Source of the DNA: Cubamyces lactineus
Taxonomy: Eukaryota; Basidiomycota; Agaricomycetes; Polyporales; Polyporaceae
Reading direction: 5' to 3'
Length of the DNA: 64,000 nucleotides
Assembly: GCA_022376465.1 (NCBI GenBank)
Contig: JACDTU010000009.1
Span: 1,054,001 to 1,118,000 of the forward strand
This document shows positions 1 through 12,366 of the stretch, piece after piece. The notes below the pieces were generated by a model. The model was given only the letters and a program-made list of their open reading frames with translations, ran no database searches and was not told where the DNA came from. The translations under genes were made by a program, and so were the position numbers. Numbering within the stretch: position 1 is the first letter of the stretch; each line of letters begins with the position of its first letter.

Positions 1-890
1 TATGAGACACAACATGGCAAAGATGGGGTTTGGCTTACTCTTGGCTCCTCCCCTTTCCTTTCAACGATATCTGCGATACTCGATTGACGGTGACGGTGAC
101 ATCCTCTGTTCGAGGTTCATCGGAATCAACCACGGTTCGAGCGACTAGCCACTCGGACACGACGCATACCATCGTCACCTCTATTCAGGCTGCCATCAGA
201 GGAACTCGACGCAGACGCCGCAGAGTCGGAATGTGCGGGCGATGGTGGTACATTGCTGAGGCTGTTCTTGGACGAAGACGAGCGTATACTAGACGACCGA
301 GAGTGCGTGAGGGTGAGAGAGACCATAACAAGGAGCGAGACACTGCGAGAGCGAGAGCGACAGACACAAGACGTGAGAGTGCGAGTAGACTATGGTGGCG
401 AGAGTGAGTGAGACTGAGGAGAATGTTGGGTGAGCAGGATGGCGAAGAATCCGAGACGAACGAGAGATTCCGGCCTGAGAGGATCCGCCGGGTCGAAACT
501 AATGTCGCAGGATATGGAAGGGGTATACGCAACAAGTTGTATGGGAAGACGCGACGGATCCTCTGCTCGTCAACGACCAGCAGCGCTTCGGAAAATGAGG
601 AGGAAGACAAAAGGAATTCGACGGAGATGGTCGACGGTTGAGTTGGATTGGCTCCAGCAAAACGCCAGGGACGCGCGGCAATAGCGCTGCTACAAATCCA
701 ACTATACATGCATTATAGCCTCATTAGTATCGCATTATTACTCGGTAACAACAATCAATCATATCCGCGCATAGAAGCATTAGCCCGACGGCGACGTCAG
801 CGCTTCTAACTCCGTTGCCTCAATGCAGCTTTTGTTCTCAAGGAGAACCTACGGTCGTAGCCACGACTACACGGTCTAATCGGTCTGCCA
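1..890. other. No supported gene; flank downstream of clr2
   Basis: I see no supportable gene. Open frames on both strands here (for example about 185-709 on the minus strand) are low-complexity, rich in Arg and Ser, and lack homology or splice support. A purine-rich, GAGA-like stretch lies at about 300-400. It could belong to the promoter of a gene outside the window. Confidence 0.5.
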
Positions 891-3774
891 CTAGTCGACC
901 TCCATGGCCATGTCGCCGTTGCTAGTTCCCACCGGAGGCTGTTGCTCCTGCTCTTGCCCCTGCTCTTGCTCTGCCTGCGGTGGGTGTAACCGAGCCATCT
1001 TCGTCTCTTCCCACCGGTCACGGAAGCGATCGCGGGCCTCCTTGTCAGCTTCCTGTAGCATGATCATACGAGACTTCCGCCACTGTCTCGGCTCCATCGA
1101 CTGATGTATCCCAGGGAGCAGGCCTTCCATCGCCCACACATGTCGATGCTGATACAGGCCGCCATCGCCGGTAGAAAAGCTAAGCGCATGCTCCACCGTC
1201 GGCGCCATGAGCGGGTGGCGGAACAAGCCAGGGTAATACCGCCCACTGATGAGCGAGAGCGAGACAACAACTTCGTGGTCAGGCGGCAGTATCGGGCGGA
1301 ATTTGAACCCTTGACTTGCAGGCGGTAGAGGATACGGAGTTGATAGCACAGGATGGGAGAGTTGCGCATTAAGATCACGAGCGTTTCTGGCGTGGCTCGC
1401 TGCTGCCGCTGCTTCCGGTGAGGTCTGCGAGAGTATCGCAGAGGCGGTCTCGCGCACGGGAACCGTAGGGTCAGGATTGGGTAGCGGGGCAGGTTTCAGA
1501 GGTGATGGTTGCGACATGAACGTTAACCCGCCGTTCGCGCGTGGAGGACTGGTACCTAGGGTCGGAGGCGAGTCAGCATCAGAACGAGTGTAGGGTAGAG
1601 TAGGTTCACCATTGAGTACGCCAGTTACTTTCCCTTTACCTTTCCCTGCAACATTCATCTCCGCTGGCTTGTTGGCCTCGACGACTTCCTCCCAGTCGTC
1701 GTCCACAAGCTCGTAAACCATTCCACTCGCCCTGCACTCCTTGATCATTCCCGGCCCATCAGGATTCGGAACATCCACAAGGAACAGCCCCTCGATCTTC
1801 ATGAACAAACCCTTCTCACTCGACCCAAGCCTCTGCGGGTCCGCATGAGCAGCCTCGGGGTTGTCCTTCATACTCTCCAGCGTCGAATGCGATGGTCCCG
1901 CAGGAGGATATATCACATCTGTCCCCTTAGGCGCGAACTGACACCTCGCGATCTTGAGGCGGACGAGCTCGTCCGTCCATATGCGCTCGGTACCCCACCA
2001 CAGGCCCTGGAAGCGCGTCTGAATGACTGTCTGCCCCAACGTCGATGATCGCGGTAGCCTACCATGAGCGCTGATGCTCTCAGGTGGCTCCACCATGGGT
2101 CTCGTTGTGCCGCTCCCGGGGGGTGGGATGGCGTTTTGCGACAGTGACTGTGTGATGAGAGAGTGAAGGGTCGCGCCTTGTGATGGAGGCGGGGGCTGAG
2201 TTGGTGGTGGCTGAGAAGGTGGTGGAGTTACATGAGAGGATGAAGGTCTAGAGGGTCCAGGAGCAGCCGACCCAGCGGGTGGTACGACAAATTTGCACTC
2301 CCACTCGTCCGTAGGAAGCCAATAGTGCGAAAGGTTCGAGGCAATTTGGATGGCGAGAGTGAACGGCGCAACGGCGCGTTGATACTTCGCATAGTAACTC
2401 CCCGGTTCCTCTCCCTGAGGTTCAGGTTCTAGAGGGTCAAAAGTAGACATGAGACCGAGTTCGCGATCCATCTGATCTATTGGCACAGTCTGTAGGAACT
2501 CGTCCAATTCCTCTCGAGCACGTTCGAGGATGTGATCTGAGGGCGCGTGGGCGAGGTACGGCAAGACTTGCTCGTCCGTGACGAAGGCGTGTTGCGAGGT
2601 GCCGAGCAGCTTGATCTTGTATACGTACCACTGCTTCACCTTCCAGGGAAGTTTGGCTTGAGCCTCCAGCGGAGGCGTCGTCGACGTCGACGGGCCCGCA
2701 GCTGCAGCGTCACGAGGAGAGTCCTCAGCACCAGGATCATCGTCCGCTGCTTCCCGGTATAGATGGTCCATGTCGGCGTCGCCGTCCTCCTGCATACTAT
2801 TCTCGGGAGAAGCAACTGCCTGTGTCTTGATGTGCAAGTCGTCTACCAGGCCAGGCCAAAGGTGAATGTCTTCTTCTGGCCTCTGCCCACGGATTGGGGG
2901 CTCGAGCAGACACCACACGACCTCGCCTTTTCTGAACCAGCGAGGCCTATGGTCCTCCGCGGAATAAAGAGCGGCGCGGATATCAAGGTCCTTCTCCGGT
3001 GGGATATACTGGTCAGGACCAACGAGCGCCCTAGCCGGCTTCGGTGCGCGACGAACGGCTGCATACGGTTTGGGTGGGGCACGCGGCTGCCTCGGCTCGC
3101 GACGTACACGCTGAGACTTGACGCTCGAGGGCAGAGCACCAGCAATAGATGCAGAGCGTCGGGCGCTCATTCCACTGAGACCCATGTTGTCTGAGATGAT
3201 ACGTTGTGGCACCTTCGCGCAATACTTGCACGCGCAGTTGGAACGGTCCAAGGTAGCATCCTGCATGAGCCATAGTGCGTGGGGTATGAACTCGTTAGTT
3301 GACCGGAAGCGGTTGACATGTATAGAGCCTATGTCGCGTCTTCAGTACCGTTTGCACAACGGCGGCATGTTGACCGAACATACCACAGAGGTAAGGGTCA
3401 TGCCGCGGTGCCTTCACAGGGCCCTTGTTGTGATCATATAGCTGGTAACCTTCTGGAAATGACTTCAACACATAGCTTGGTCCCTCTAATATGAATGTAC
3501 AAGATGCATCAATGAGAGAATTCATGAATATTTGATTGTGGAACTCACCGGGTAGGCCCATGCGAATGGCTAGTTGCGCACCGACTGACATGCGCCAGCC
3601 TATCGCGAGAGCTTCATCCAAGGGTACTGGTCGCATAAAGTTGACCTGCCCATCGCTGTCTATGACCTGCTTGGTGTTCTTGGGTAGTATGCTTGCGTCT
3701 CCGTCGGAACGCGGAAACTCAATCCAAGTGGGATTCGCGGGGAGGGTGTGCGTTCCCGCATATCTTCGAGACAT
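891..3774 (-). CDS. clr2: Clr2-type heterochromatin silencing protein
   Basis: Model: complement(join(891..3328,3384..3774)), 942 aa, one 55-nt intron (GTATGT...TAG). The N-terminal ~150 residues match the basidiomycete Clr2 transcription-silencing domain. A WIEFPRSDGD stretch is followed by a YVLKSFPEGYQLYDH block, and after the splice come RFRSTNEFIPHALWLM and the cysteine motif SNCACKYC. In fission yeast, Clr2 is a subunit of the SHREC histone deacetylase/remodeller complex that silences heterochromatin, so a nuclear chromatin role is expected. A long Pro/Ser-rich linker follows, then a C-terminal region with a Gln/Glu-rich tail. The ATG at 3774 opens directly onto the conserved block. The intron falls between the conserved YLCG and RFRSTNEF segments, which supports the join. 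Domain call is from family knowledge; full-length function is inferred. Confidence 0.86.
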
Positions 3775-4430
3775 TCGAGAGTGCTAAAGAGCAAAGGTAG
3801 AGGTAAGACGTCCGCAATGTAACGTGCAAGCGTTGAGGATTAGATGCGTTGAGCAGATTGAGGACGCGATGAAAGAAGCTTAGGTTGCGCCAGGACGATC
3901 CGCTAAGAGTACCGCGTCCTCTCCCCAAGCAGGCGCTCTCTTTCCAAAAGAAGCTGAGGTGATCCCGTGAGAAAACTTTACATAAGCATCAGTCTCAAAT
4001 ACTATATAAACCGTCTCAGTCGCTCGCCTTTGCGCGGGCCTCAACCTACCTCAACCTCCCAATCCAATCTGTCTATAAAGTCTGTCTAGGAGTTCGATTT
4101 TTCTTAGAACAATGGAGTCGCGCAACTTTACTTGCTTTACCGCACGCGTTGCAAATCTTCATTCGCCGTATATATCTACGTCTTATGCGGTCATTCTTCC
4201 ACCGTTGAGGCGTTAAACGATACGGCAATATCAACCTGCGATTTCCTTCAGGAATCGTTCGTCCTGCAGATCATCTTCCTCCATTCTTGTCATGAGGCCG
4301 ATGTTTTGAAGGGACGAAACATATCGTTTATCCAGGACAGTACTGTACTGTTCACGCAATAGCAATTGTTGGACCTAAAGACATTGGCGTACTCCGTAGG
4401 TGTCTAGTAATGCAGAGTGTTCTACGGCAG
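3775..4430. promoter_or_regulatory. clr2 upstream region with a strong TATA-like site
   Basis: This stretch lies between the clr2 start and the end of the PQ-loop gene. It has a clear TATATAAA at about 4003-4010, followed by a pyrimidine-rich tract and an ATG at 4112 (plus strand). The reading frame from that ATG stops after 33 codons and shows no homology. The layout looks like a plus-strand core promoter, but I cannot identify a plus-strand gene after it. Confidence 0.35.
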
Positions 4431-5730
4431 TCAACTGGCGTGACTGGTTGTTCGTACGGATGTCCGTTCTGGCTCATGTTCCTGAGCACTCGGATCTGGT
4501 AGCCTCTCAGGCTTCTTTTCGGTCACGTTCTCCCGGACTGGGGAGATATCTCGTGCGACACCTCCAACCTCTATTGGAAGCTCGCCATCCGAAGCAAGGT
4601 TCTCCGCCAGCCGTTTTCTACGGCGTTTCGCCAACGGGTTCAGGATGATCGCGCAGACGAGGACGACCAAATCCATGACCTGTATGCACTTGACATCAGT
4701 CCGGCAACGACATCTGCGTCAGGATGCTGAACGTACCACGACGAGCGAGTAGGTCACACCGGCGACGACGTCGAACTTCTCCTTGAATGCAAGCGACAGG
4801 TCGCTGAAGACACCTCCGAGCATGTCGACTAGCATGAATAGGGTGGAGATCCCGATGACCTCCTTGTACTTGTATATCTCCCAGTACTGAGGCCTGTACA
4901 CCCGGTCCACCAAGCAATCAGTACGCGCTCAAACAAGTAAGAACTAATGCGAAATGTTGCCTACAAGAGTGCGATGGCTATGAGTACGGAGCTGAAGATG
5001 CCAAAGAATTGCACCGGCCGCATGTTTCCGCTGTTGTATGCAGGCTGCAACCGACGTTAGCGTCCTGACCGGTGAGGACAACGACGCGAATGGCACAGAC
5101 CCTGACGGCGAATATCATCCCAACCTCAAAACCCGCGGATACGACAACCACCATGGCATACAAGGCAACTGAGGCAAGCTTAGATCGTTTCCTTCCATAG
5201 TACTGGCACTAGCGTAGCGAGAAGATCAGTTATCAGTACTCGTGAGTAGCGTGCAGTCATGAACACGACTGTCAGCTCACTTGCGCCCAGCAGACATAGG
5301 ACAAAACGCTGAATAGGTGCGGCTGCAGAATGAGCGGGATATTGAGATCCTGTATGATAGCATACACGCCAAGGGTGATCCCCGAGATGCCCCACAACAG
5401 CCTAGTAGATCGTCGAAAACATCGTCAGTCACTTGCGTTCGAACGCTATAATGTTATTTAGCGACGGCCCACTGCAGACTTACACAAGCCATTCAGAAAG
5501 ACCTTCGGTCGACTTCGTGCGCCAGCTCTTCCATATCTGCGGCACGAGCTGTATCGTCCAACAAATCGTGCCTAGTATGCCAGCGGAAAGTCAAAACTTT
5601 ATCAGCAAAAAGCTCCAAAGTCGAGCGACGGGCGCGCGCATAAGCTGCATCGAAGCGAATTTGAATATCAGATCAAGAATTTCTCACCGATGGTACCAAG
5701 CGCGTTTTCGGCGGCTGCATTGGCAGGCAT
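4431..5730 (-). CDS. PQ-loop repeat membrane protein (copy 1)
   Basis: Model: complement(join(4431..4679,4737..4893,4965..5044,5101..5208,5281..5401,5484..5571,5688..5730)), 281 aa, seven exons. PQ-loop proteins are small seven-helix membrane transporters (SWEET/cystinosin-like; lysosomal or vacuolar amino-acid exporters are the best known). The first PQ motif is LVPQIW, in a block ending KSTEGLSEWL. The second is LPQYWEIYKYKEV. Hydrophobic helices lie between them, followed by a basic C-terminal stop (KRRRKR) and an acidic, hydrophilic tail. The protein aligns along its whole length with the copy at 61983-63211; the first six exons are 43, 88, 121, 108, 80 and 157 nt in both. One donor is GTCTGT, off consensus. 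Substrate is unknown. No frame break is seen, so it is probably functional. Confidence 0.85.
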
Positions 5731-6376
5731 GGAGAGCAGCTCTTATGCCTCGAAAGCTGCTCGGCGCTCGTTTTCAAGTCTCTCTCGCGGGTACAGCGAG
5801 TGTCTCCCTTGAGCTTTCTGTCCGCAAGGTGTGCGAGGGTAACGGTTGACCGATGTTGTTGTCACGAAGCAGCGCGGCTAGCTATAGCATAAGTATGACA
5901 AAACTTATGTACACTAATAGGGGCCCGAGTCACCAGTTTTTGTGGCAGCTCGGAGAGTAGTGGGCGTCTAATGGCTGACGAACATGTACAAGCAGTACCG
6001 TCCACCGTCGAGGTACACGTTCTTGCCGTATCACAGAGCAATACTATACCCGAATGCGTGCCAGATCTCGCATGTGCCATTACCATCCTAAATGACATAG
6101 CCTCAGCCCGGAGAGTGGGCCTCAATGAACGAGGCATCTTCGTTCTATTCCATCAGTGCAGTGCGTATACGACGAGCGATCGAGAACAGTCCATGTAGAC
6201 TACGAAGACTTCCAAAATTACAACATATACGAGGAGCAGGGGTGATCAAAGTTGGGGAGAATACAGCTGGCTTATACTTCTTTTTTCGCATCGTCCATGT
6301 TTCTTTTCTTGAACCCATTGCGTACCGTCTATCAAGCACGGGTATGGTCTATCCATGGCGGTTCTGTATACGCCAA
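5731..6376. other. Intergenic; PQ-loop copy 1 upstream region
   Basis: I see no gene here. The stretch lies upstream of the minus-strand PQ-loop gene and downstream of the next minus-strand gene. Short open frames overlap on both strands without codon-use or homology support. Confidence 0.5.
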
Positions 6377-8037
6377 TCACTCTCCTCCGCCGACACTGCT
6401 CGTGCTCGCGGTGGTCACCGCGTACTCGTGGCGGCTTGGGTCCCAGTTGCGGGCCCACTCCGGGCGTGCCATCCTGGCAGCACGACCCGCACCGGCGTCG
6501 ATGCTACCTGAGCGCTGCAAGCCTCCTCGGATGGAGTGTGGACTAAGGTATGCTGGTCTCGGAGGGTATGACATGCTCATCGTGCGCTTGCTACGGAAAG
6601 GTCTCAGAAATACGTAAGAAAATAGTAGTATGAAGGCACGTACCTCGGGCGGAGTGTCGGCGACAGGCTGAGCTGCGTGAAGTTGCTAGGGAAGAGCGGA
6701 TGGCCCGGACCCCGTTCACGGAGGACGTCGTAAGGCAGGTCCTTATCTCCTCGGGAATTAGGCATAGAGAGCGGTTGTTGGATAGCAGGGCTTCCCAGGC
6801 CGACCATAGGAGACATCGTAAGAGGCTGGGACAAGGGCGCCGGGGCGCTCGGCGATGTGGTGAAACGCAGACCCTGGATTTCCGGAAGGTCCTCTTCCTT
6901 CTTGTCGTCACCCTCGTTCTCGTCTTCCTCCCGAAGGTCCGACAGGGAAGAGCCGAGGCCACCTGCGGGCTCAGTAGGCCCATGAGGCGGCGTCTGGTTG
7001 GCAAATACAGGCTCGATCATAATCTCTTCGCCCACGGACTGAGACTCCCCGAAGCCATCCTGGGGTACGACCGGAGAGTCGGGTTCGAATACAGCTGAGT
7101 CGAGAGATGCAGAGGTCAACGGTTCGGCCTCTGGTAACTCCAAGCCCTCTTCCTCAACATCGAGTTCTGGAGGGACACCTAGGGCGCCCTTGACGCGTTC
7201 CCAGATAAGCTCACTGTGCGACATGATGCAGCGACGCGTCTTGCGGACCCATGTGACGTCGTCCGCAACATCACGATCGACCTTCTTCAGCCAATACTCG
7301 AGGTCCGCAAACGTCCAGTCCTTGGGGTCAGGCGACGCGTTCGAAGCCTCGTACTCGGAGCCCATCGGGGCACGTGCATCAGCAGGGAACGTTTGCTGCA
7401 GAAGCGCGAACAGCCGTGCGTTCGGATGGGCTTGAATCAGCGCCGTGACTTCTCCGGGACGGTCGATGAATGGGAGATAGATGGAGTCCGGGAGCGGTGT
7501 GAAGGACACTGGGGAAGCCATAGATTGCGGAGCGATACCGCCAGGCGATGGGAGAGGAGAACGGGGGTTCACCGAGTTGCGAGCGACGTCCACGACCTGC
7601 TCCGGCGACAACTTACTGTGGCTCGGCAATGAGCTCGAGAAGCGCGATGCATTAGGAGAGGCAGGCCGCAGCCGCGGCGATGTGGAGGGGCTTGCAGGAC
7701 GACCAGGAGGAGCACCGGAGGATCCAGTGGGGGAGAAGGACGTGAAGGCGAAGCTGAGTCTGCCTCCCGGACCGTCGCTCTTCCCAGAAGCGTTGGAGTT
7801 CAATGAGGCATTGCTGCCGTGCCGCCTGTGCCGCCTCGGAGGCTCTTCGACCTCTGCTTGTGGGACGCGGACGATTGTGAGCCGACTGGTGAGCGAGCGT
7901 GCGGGATTCATGTTCACGTCGTTGTGTTCACCCCAGGGGTCGATAGCTGCGACGGAGCCACGCCTCGCGGACAGCCTTCGCGCGCGGGCGTTCGGACTGA
8001 GAAGAGGACTGAGCTCCGGGGATGTGATAGCGCTCAT
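6377..8037 (-). CDS. Unidentified Ser/Pro-rich protein
   Basis: Model: complement(join(6377..6590,6644..8037)), 535 aa. I do not recognise a named domain. The first ~190 residues are rich in Ser, Pro and Arg and look disordered. The best conserved-looking part is a compact segment with IYLPFIDRPGEVTALI, a run about Ala-rich helices, then DLEYWLKKVDRDVADDVTW. An acidic region (about EEDENEGDDKKEED) follows, then a Pro-rich tail ending TSSVGGGE. The 3' intron has GTACGT...TAG borders and restores frame. The frame is open upstream to an ATG at 8253 (607 aa), but a good intron (GTATGT at ~8128, CAG before 8040) suggests the part before 8037 is a spliced 5' UTR, so I prefer the ATG at 8037. Function unknown. 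Confidence 0.7.
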
Positions 8038-9143
8038 AGTTGGCTGTAATGCGGGGCGCCGTGGGGAACGCGATGAGCGGATTTCGATCGATGGCAGCAA
8101 GGGGACATACCTGGGTTGTATGTGGTATGTTTCGCAGCGAGTGAGGAGTTTTGGGCCTAGTGGGGGTATGTACGGGGAGGTGGTGGTAAGAGGAAGAGAT
8201 GGAAAGCTGGGTTGGGGAAGCCCCTCAGCTTGACTCTGGGTCTCGGAATCCATCGAACGCTCTGCGAATCAGAGCGTACGTCAAGTCTCCTTTACCTTGG
8301 TCTAGATCACATGACGCAATCCTTGGTCCGTCACACCTCCCCAATCTGTGACAGCTTTGCCTTTCTAGGCCCTGAAGGAACAACTTATCCCGACTTGCGC
8401 CCTCATCGGATTGCCCCCCTCTCTCCGCATCTTCCAGCAGCCCATCCCCGTCTTCTAGCCCCCAGTATCCACGCAAAATTTGCACACATTCAGTCGGTAG
8501 CATGGAACATATGTAACAGCTATGTAAGTGGTAGCCAAGCATAGCCCTGGATCCTGATGGAGCCCCGGTCAGCTGTTGGAGAGGCTTCACCAAATCTTCT
8601 CCATGTACTGCATATACACGTACTTGGCGCAGTCCGGGCACTTTAACCCCTGTCCGGATCAAAACAGTCTTGACAAGAGTCTGGATTTGGACAAACACAA
8701 CAAAATTTCATTCGCGGGAGACTTGATATCCTCGTGGTACAAGCAATCGGGTACAACACAGGATACGTAATTGGTATCGTACAAAGATCAACGTCGGGCA
8801 GGGGAGGAACAGCGTAGCAGATTATAACAGGTAAGCATCAAGGCGATCTGGACGGATCCCGAGCGGTCGGGAGATGGTATAAATATTCTGGCGAGCATGG
8901 GCTGAACCGCAGAAGCATTGTGGAGAAAGCATTGAAAAGAAGCAACTAAGGCAATTGAGGACGAGCAGAGAACCACCATCTAAGCAGGCCTGAAGCACAG
9001 TGATTAGAGACAGCGACAACCCGCATCGAATCAGGGCTCGGAAGTATGTTCAGAGAAGAGCACAAGAAACGAGTTCCCGCACCCTCTTCACTCCCTCCCC
9101 CCTCTTTGGCACGGGTTCGCGCGCGACGGGGTCCGCCGCTCCT
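8038..9143. other. Intergenic; probable 5' UTR exon and intron near 8040-8250
   Basis: The right edge of the unidentified gene probably continues here as a 5' UTR exon and a ~90-nt intron. Beyond about 8260 I see no gene. The open frames on both strands at 8200-9140 lack support. Confidence 0.45.
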
Positions 9144-10347
9144 TTATTCAACAAGCTTGTCCGCGACGTTCAAGAGCTGGTCGAGAGTGATGAACTGCAC
9201 CCACGACTCGAGCTCCCGCGCGTCGTTTTGCCATATGAACTTGGTATCACGCGTCCGGCGGAAGAACGCGACGGCGCACTGGTATGCCTGTTTGATGTGC
9301 CCGTCGCTGTTGGGAATCGGCCACCCGAGCTCGGACGTCCACACCCGGAACTCCCATCCTGCGAGCGGGCGCCCGTCGCCTGTCGCTTTCTTCTCGGGGA
9401 TGTTGAATTCGAGCCGCGACCAGTCGAAGCCCATTGGTTGGCCGATGGCTTTGATGTACGCTTGTTTGAGTGCGAGGATGAGGCAGAGACGGCGCATCAC
9501 AACTTCTTCGCCTTGTTCAGGTGCGATAAAGGTTTGTTCAAGCGGTGTCAGCTAGACAAAGAGCCTCCAGGTAAGCGAAGGCGTGCTCCTAGACACCAGA
9601 TAATGGACGTGGCGACAACGCACCTTGTGATAGAGCGATATCGCAAAGTCGTTGCCGCTCATTCCAGGAGGCGCAGATATCTCTTTGATACCGATCCCGA
9701 TGTTGACCACGTCCTCTTTCCGGCCTTGCGTCATGGCCATTCCCACGAGATTATGGTCGTATGAAGTATGATATCCGATCATTGAGCGTGCACGTTGCGC
9801 CGCAGCGACGGGGTTGTCGTCAGGCCCATGTTGGATCTGTATACGTCGAACGTTGAAGGACGCACGGAGAAACACAAAGGGGGTGCAGGGGAGGCGCGCT
9901 ACGTTGGGTTTCGGTGTGGGAAAGGCAAAGGAGAAATGTTACGCGCCTGCTCTATCCAGTGTTTCCCCACCATCGTCATTTGGTCTCTCCAACGGGTACG
10001 GGGCACGCGACGGTGCCGCATCATGAGGAGCGGGAGCAGGAAGGCGACCATCTGCCCTGCAGAACGGCGGCGCGTCGGTCATTGGTTGCCACACGTCGAT
10101 GCACCCTACAGAAGCAACAGAGACGAGGATCAGACACTCACTCATCGTTTCAGGCTCTGAAGGAGCGTTGCGCACGGGGGCGTGGGGCGCGCATTCGCGC
10201 AGAACCGCGTGGCATTTGGCATATTCCTGTGAGGGGGCGAGGCGGGTCAGCACACATGGCCCACTTGGACACTGCATGGACAGCCCTTACTTCTGGCGTC
10301 ATTTCGCGATTGGTGAAGAGCATCCATACTAGAATAGGGCAGTCCAT
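9144..10347 (-). pseudogene. Degenerate 4'-phosphopantetheinyl transferase
   Basis: Phosphopantetheinyl transferases (PPTases) activate carrier domains of fatty-acid, polyketide, nonribosomal-peptide and aminoadipate enzymes. The last exon (9551-9144, 136 codons with stop) has LTPLEQTF then ALKQAYIKAIGQPMGFDWSR, matching the family block W-(S/T)-x-K-E-A-Y-x-K-A-x-G. Here the catalytic Glu is Gln and the Trp is replaced. The preceding exon (about 9800-9600) aligns as IGYHTSYDHNLVGMAM then NIGIGIKEI. Homologues have N(V/I)(T/S)HDN and GIDI, so the His and the magnesium-binding Asp are changed. Farther upstream an N-terminal exon (start 10347, intron to ~10227) is visible, but the usual GRLLPRLLL block near 10030-10060 is split over two frames (AAVLQGR, then LLPLLMMRHRR). 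A frameshift and loss of active-site residues argue for a pseudogene. A diverged, non-catalytic protein is the alternative. Confidence 0.65.
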
Positions 10348-11178
10348 CGGCGTGCATGAAGCTAGATGGGCGAGATGAGCAACGGTTGGGGCGGGCTTCG
10401 GAGTTTAGGTGCACGAGACGTGGGGGCGGTTCGCTATGTTCAGAGGGCTGGAGACGGGGCTTCAGGACAAGACAGATTGTGCGCTGAGGTGCTCTGACAA
10501 GGACATTTATACAGACAGCTGGCGGTAAGAAGATGCGCTGCGACCGAGCTGAACATTGCAGGAACACGTTGTGGCGATTGCCGCTCACGAAAATCCTCAA
10601 ACTTGGTTCATCCGCACCGGGCGATTAGCGCAAGCGCCCATGCCGTCCTGCCATCGTCCTCGCCGTCCATCAATCCGAGTGTCCGCTTCTGTGCGACCGT
10701 TGCCTGCATTTATGACCTGTACTCGTCTCATGTGTCGCGTTCTGACGCACAGCCATAGGGTGATGTGCTCGGGCCGCCTCTACGCCTGCGAATGTCACAA
10801 TAAGGCAGGAGCTCTGGTATACATGCCCACAGAACAAACGCATCTTGTTTGTAGGCACATGGCGATGGCCGGTCTGGTTGTTCTATGATCTCGGGAATTA
10901 CTTAGAAACCTTGACTCCTTCCCACAGCCGACGGCCGTATTCATCTTTAGAAGAGAAGAACAGCCGCGAGGTATCTATGCCATTATGAGTAGTCATGGTA
11001 GATATAATACGTGGGCCGATTGTACGTGTGGGGCAGGCTCGCCACCGGCATGTGCAGATATCCAGTCCTGATTGCAGCAGCACCAGTGGCGTCCGAATAT
11101 CCTACCCAGACCATTGTGAACCCGTAACCAAAAGGATCTGTCTGCCGCCTGGAGCCCATAGGGTGCCAGGTGTACGCC
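10348..11178. other. Intergenic, nothing recognised
   Basis: No gene, RNA or repeat that I can support. It separates the PPTase relic from the 3' end of KEI1. Confidence 0.5.
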
Positions 11179-12366
11179 TCAATCCCTGCTCCTGCTGGCC
11201 CTTCGGCTATGCGAGGACGAGGGGCCCGAGGCGGACATCAACGGCATCCTGTCTTCTGGTCTTCCATCCACAGCACTCCCACCCTCTGCCTCCTCGTCAA
11301 ACAGGACCTCTGCACCATCCGCGCCACCTTTCGCACTGATGCTGATGCTGAGGTTCGACTTTCCCGGCTTGCCACGCCTCGTCCGACCAGGGGCGCTGAC
11401 GAAGTCTGCGAAGCTCGAGAGCGAAGAAGCCGGGGTGTGACCACCGTTGGCGGCGCCGTTGCTCTGGCTACCCGACCCTGGAGCGCGCACGGGGAGACGG
11501 TAGAACTCCTCGACGTCGTCGTCATCGCCGTCGGGTAGGGCAGAAGCTGCATAGGCGACGCCGTTCGCAGAAGAGCTCGCTTGGTACGGCCGGGTCCGCG
11601 GCAAAGAGCGATACGAACCCTTCCGCAGGTGGATGGCGTACGAATACAGCAATGCAGCAAAGTAAATCTACATCGTAGAAGATAGTCAGTACTGTGGAAT
11701 ATGTACTAACAAAGTCAAAAGTAAAACGGACCTTCGCAAGCCAGCCAACGACAATCATTGCACTCGCAATGCCCTTCTCCGCATTCCAGATGGTCATTGC
11801 GGCTGCGGCACGTTCTTCGTCGGTCATGTTGTGGCCGGCCCCGCTCTCCATGACCTCTTTCTGAGCGTCGGAGTTGACTTGCACGCGGCCATCGTGTGGA
11901 GTATAGAACCACCAGAGAACGCCAAAGAAGACAAGCCAGGCGGTCGAGAGGATATGGTCGGCAAAGAACAGGTGGGCAAAGTAGAGGGTGTGCTTCGCGT
12001 CTTCCTGAGGAAATGCAGGCAAATGAGTAACGTGACGAATCTTCCAAGGCAGTGCGTAACGTACATGGAGGGTGGCCTTCAGGCCCCACGTAAGAGCAAC
12101 AAGGCCGAGGACGGAGTAGAGGTAGAGGCTGAGCTGCGCAGCGGATCCGCCCGCACCCGTAAGGACAGCGACAAGGCCGTATACGCCAGCGACCTTGTTG
12201 AGGAGCTGTGCGAGTCGCCTCGCGTGTCAGTTCCGTGTTACAACCCACACTCGAGACGACTCACGGCGAAAAGGAGGGCGATAGTAACACCCGTCTTGAT
12301 GTCGAGGAAGCCGAGGAAAGAGGAAAGCGGCCTGAGGCGCCACTCTGGGCGGAGCGTGAGTTTCAT
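11179..12366 (-). CDS. KEI1: Kei1, inositol-phosphorylceramide synthase subunit
   Basis: Model: complement(join(11179..11667,11732..12004,12065..12205,12265..12366)), 334 aa. Kei1 is the Golgi membrane regulatory subunit of the fungal sphingolipid enzyme IPC synthase (partner Aur1). The start MKLTLRPEWRLRPLSSFLGF, the helix after DIKTGVTIALLFA, a Gly/Ala-rich second helix (GVYGLVAVLTGAGG), and the block HTLYFAHLFFADH followed by WWFYTPHDGR are all family hallmarks. Four hydrophobic segments occupy about residues 15-230, then a polar Ser-rich cytosolic tail. Exons join in phase; the third donor is GTCCGT, off consensus but required by frame. It is divergently transcribed from the eIF4E gene. 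Confidence 0.9.

Noticed and set aside
185..709. Minus-strand open frame of 174 codons
   Set aside because: Low-complexity Ser/Leu/Arg composition, overlaps equally open frames on the other strand, no splice or family support.
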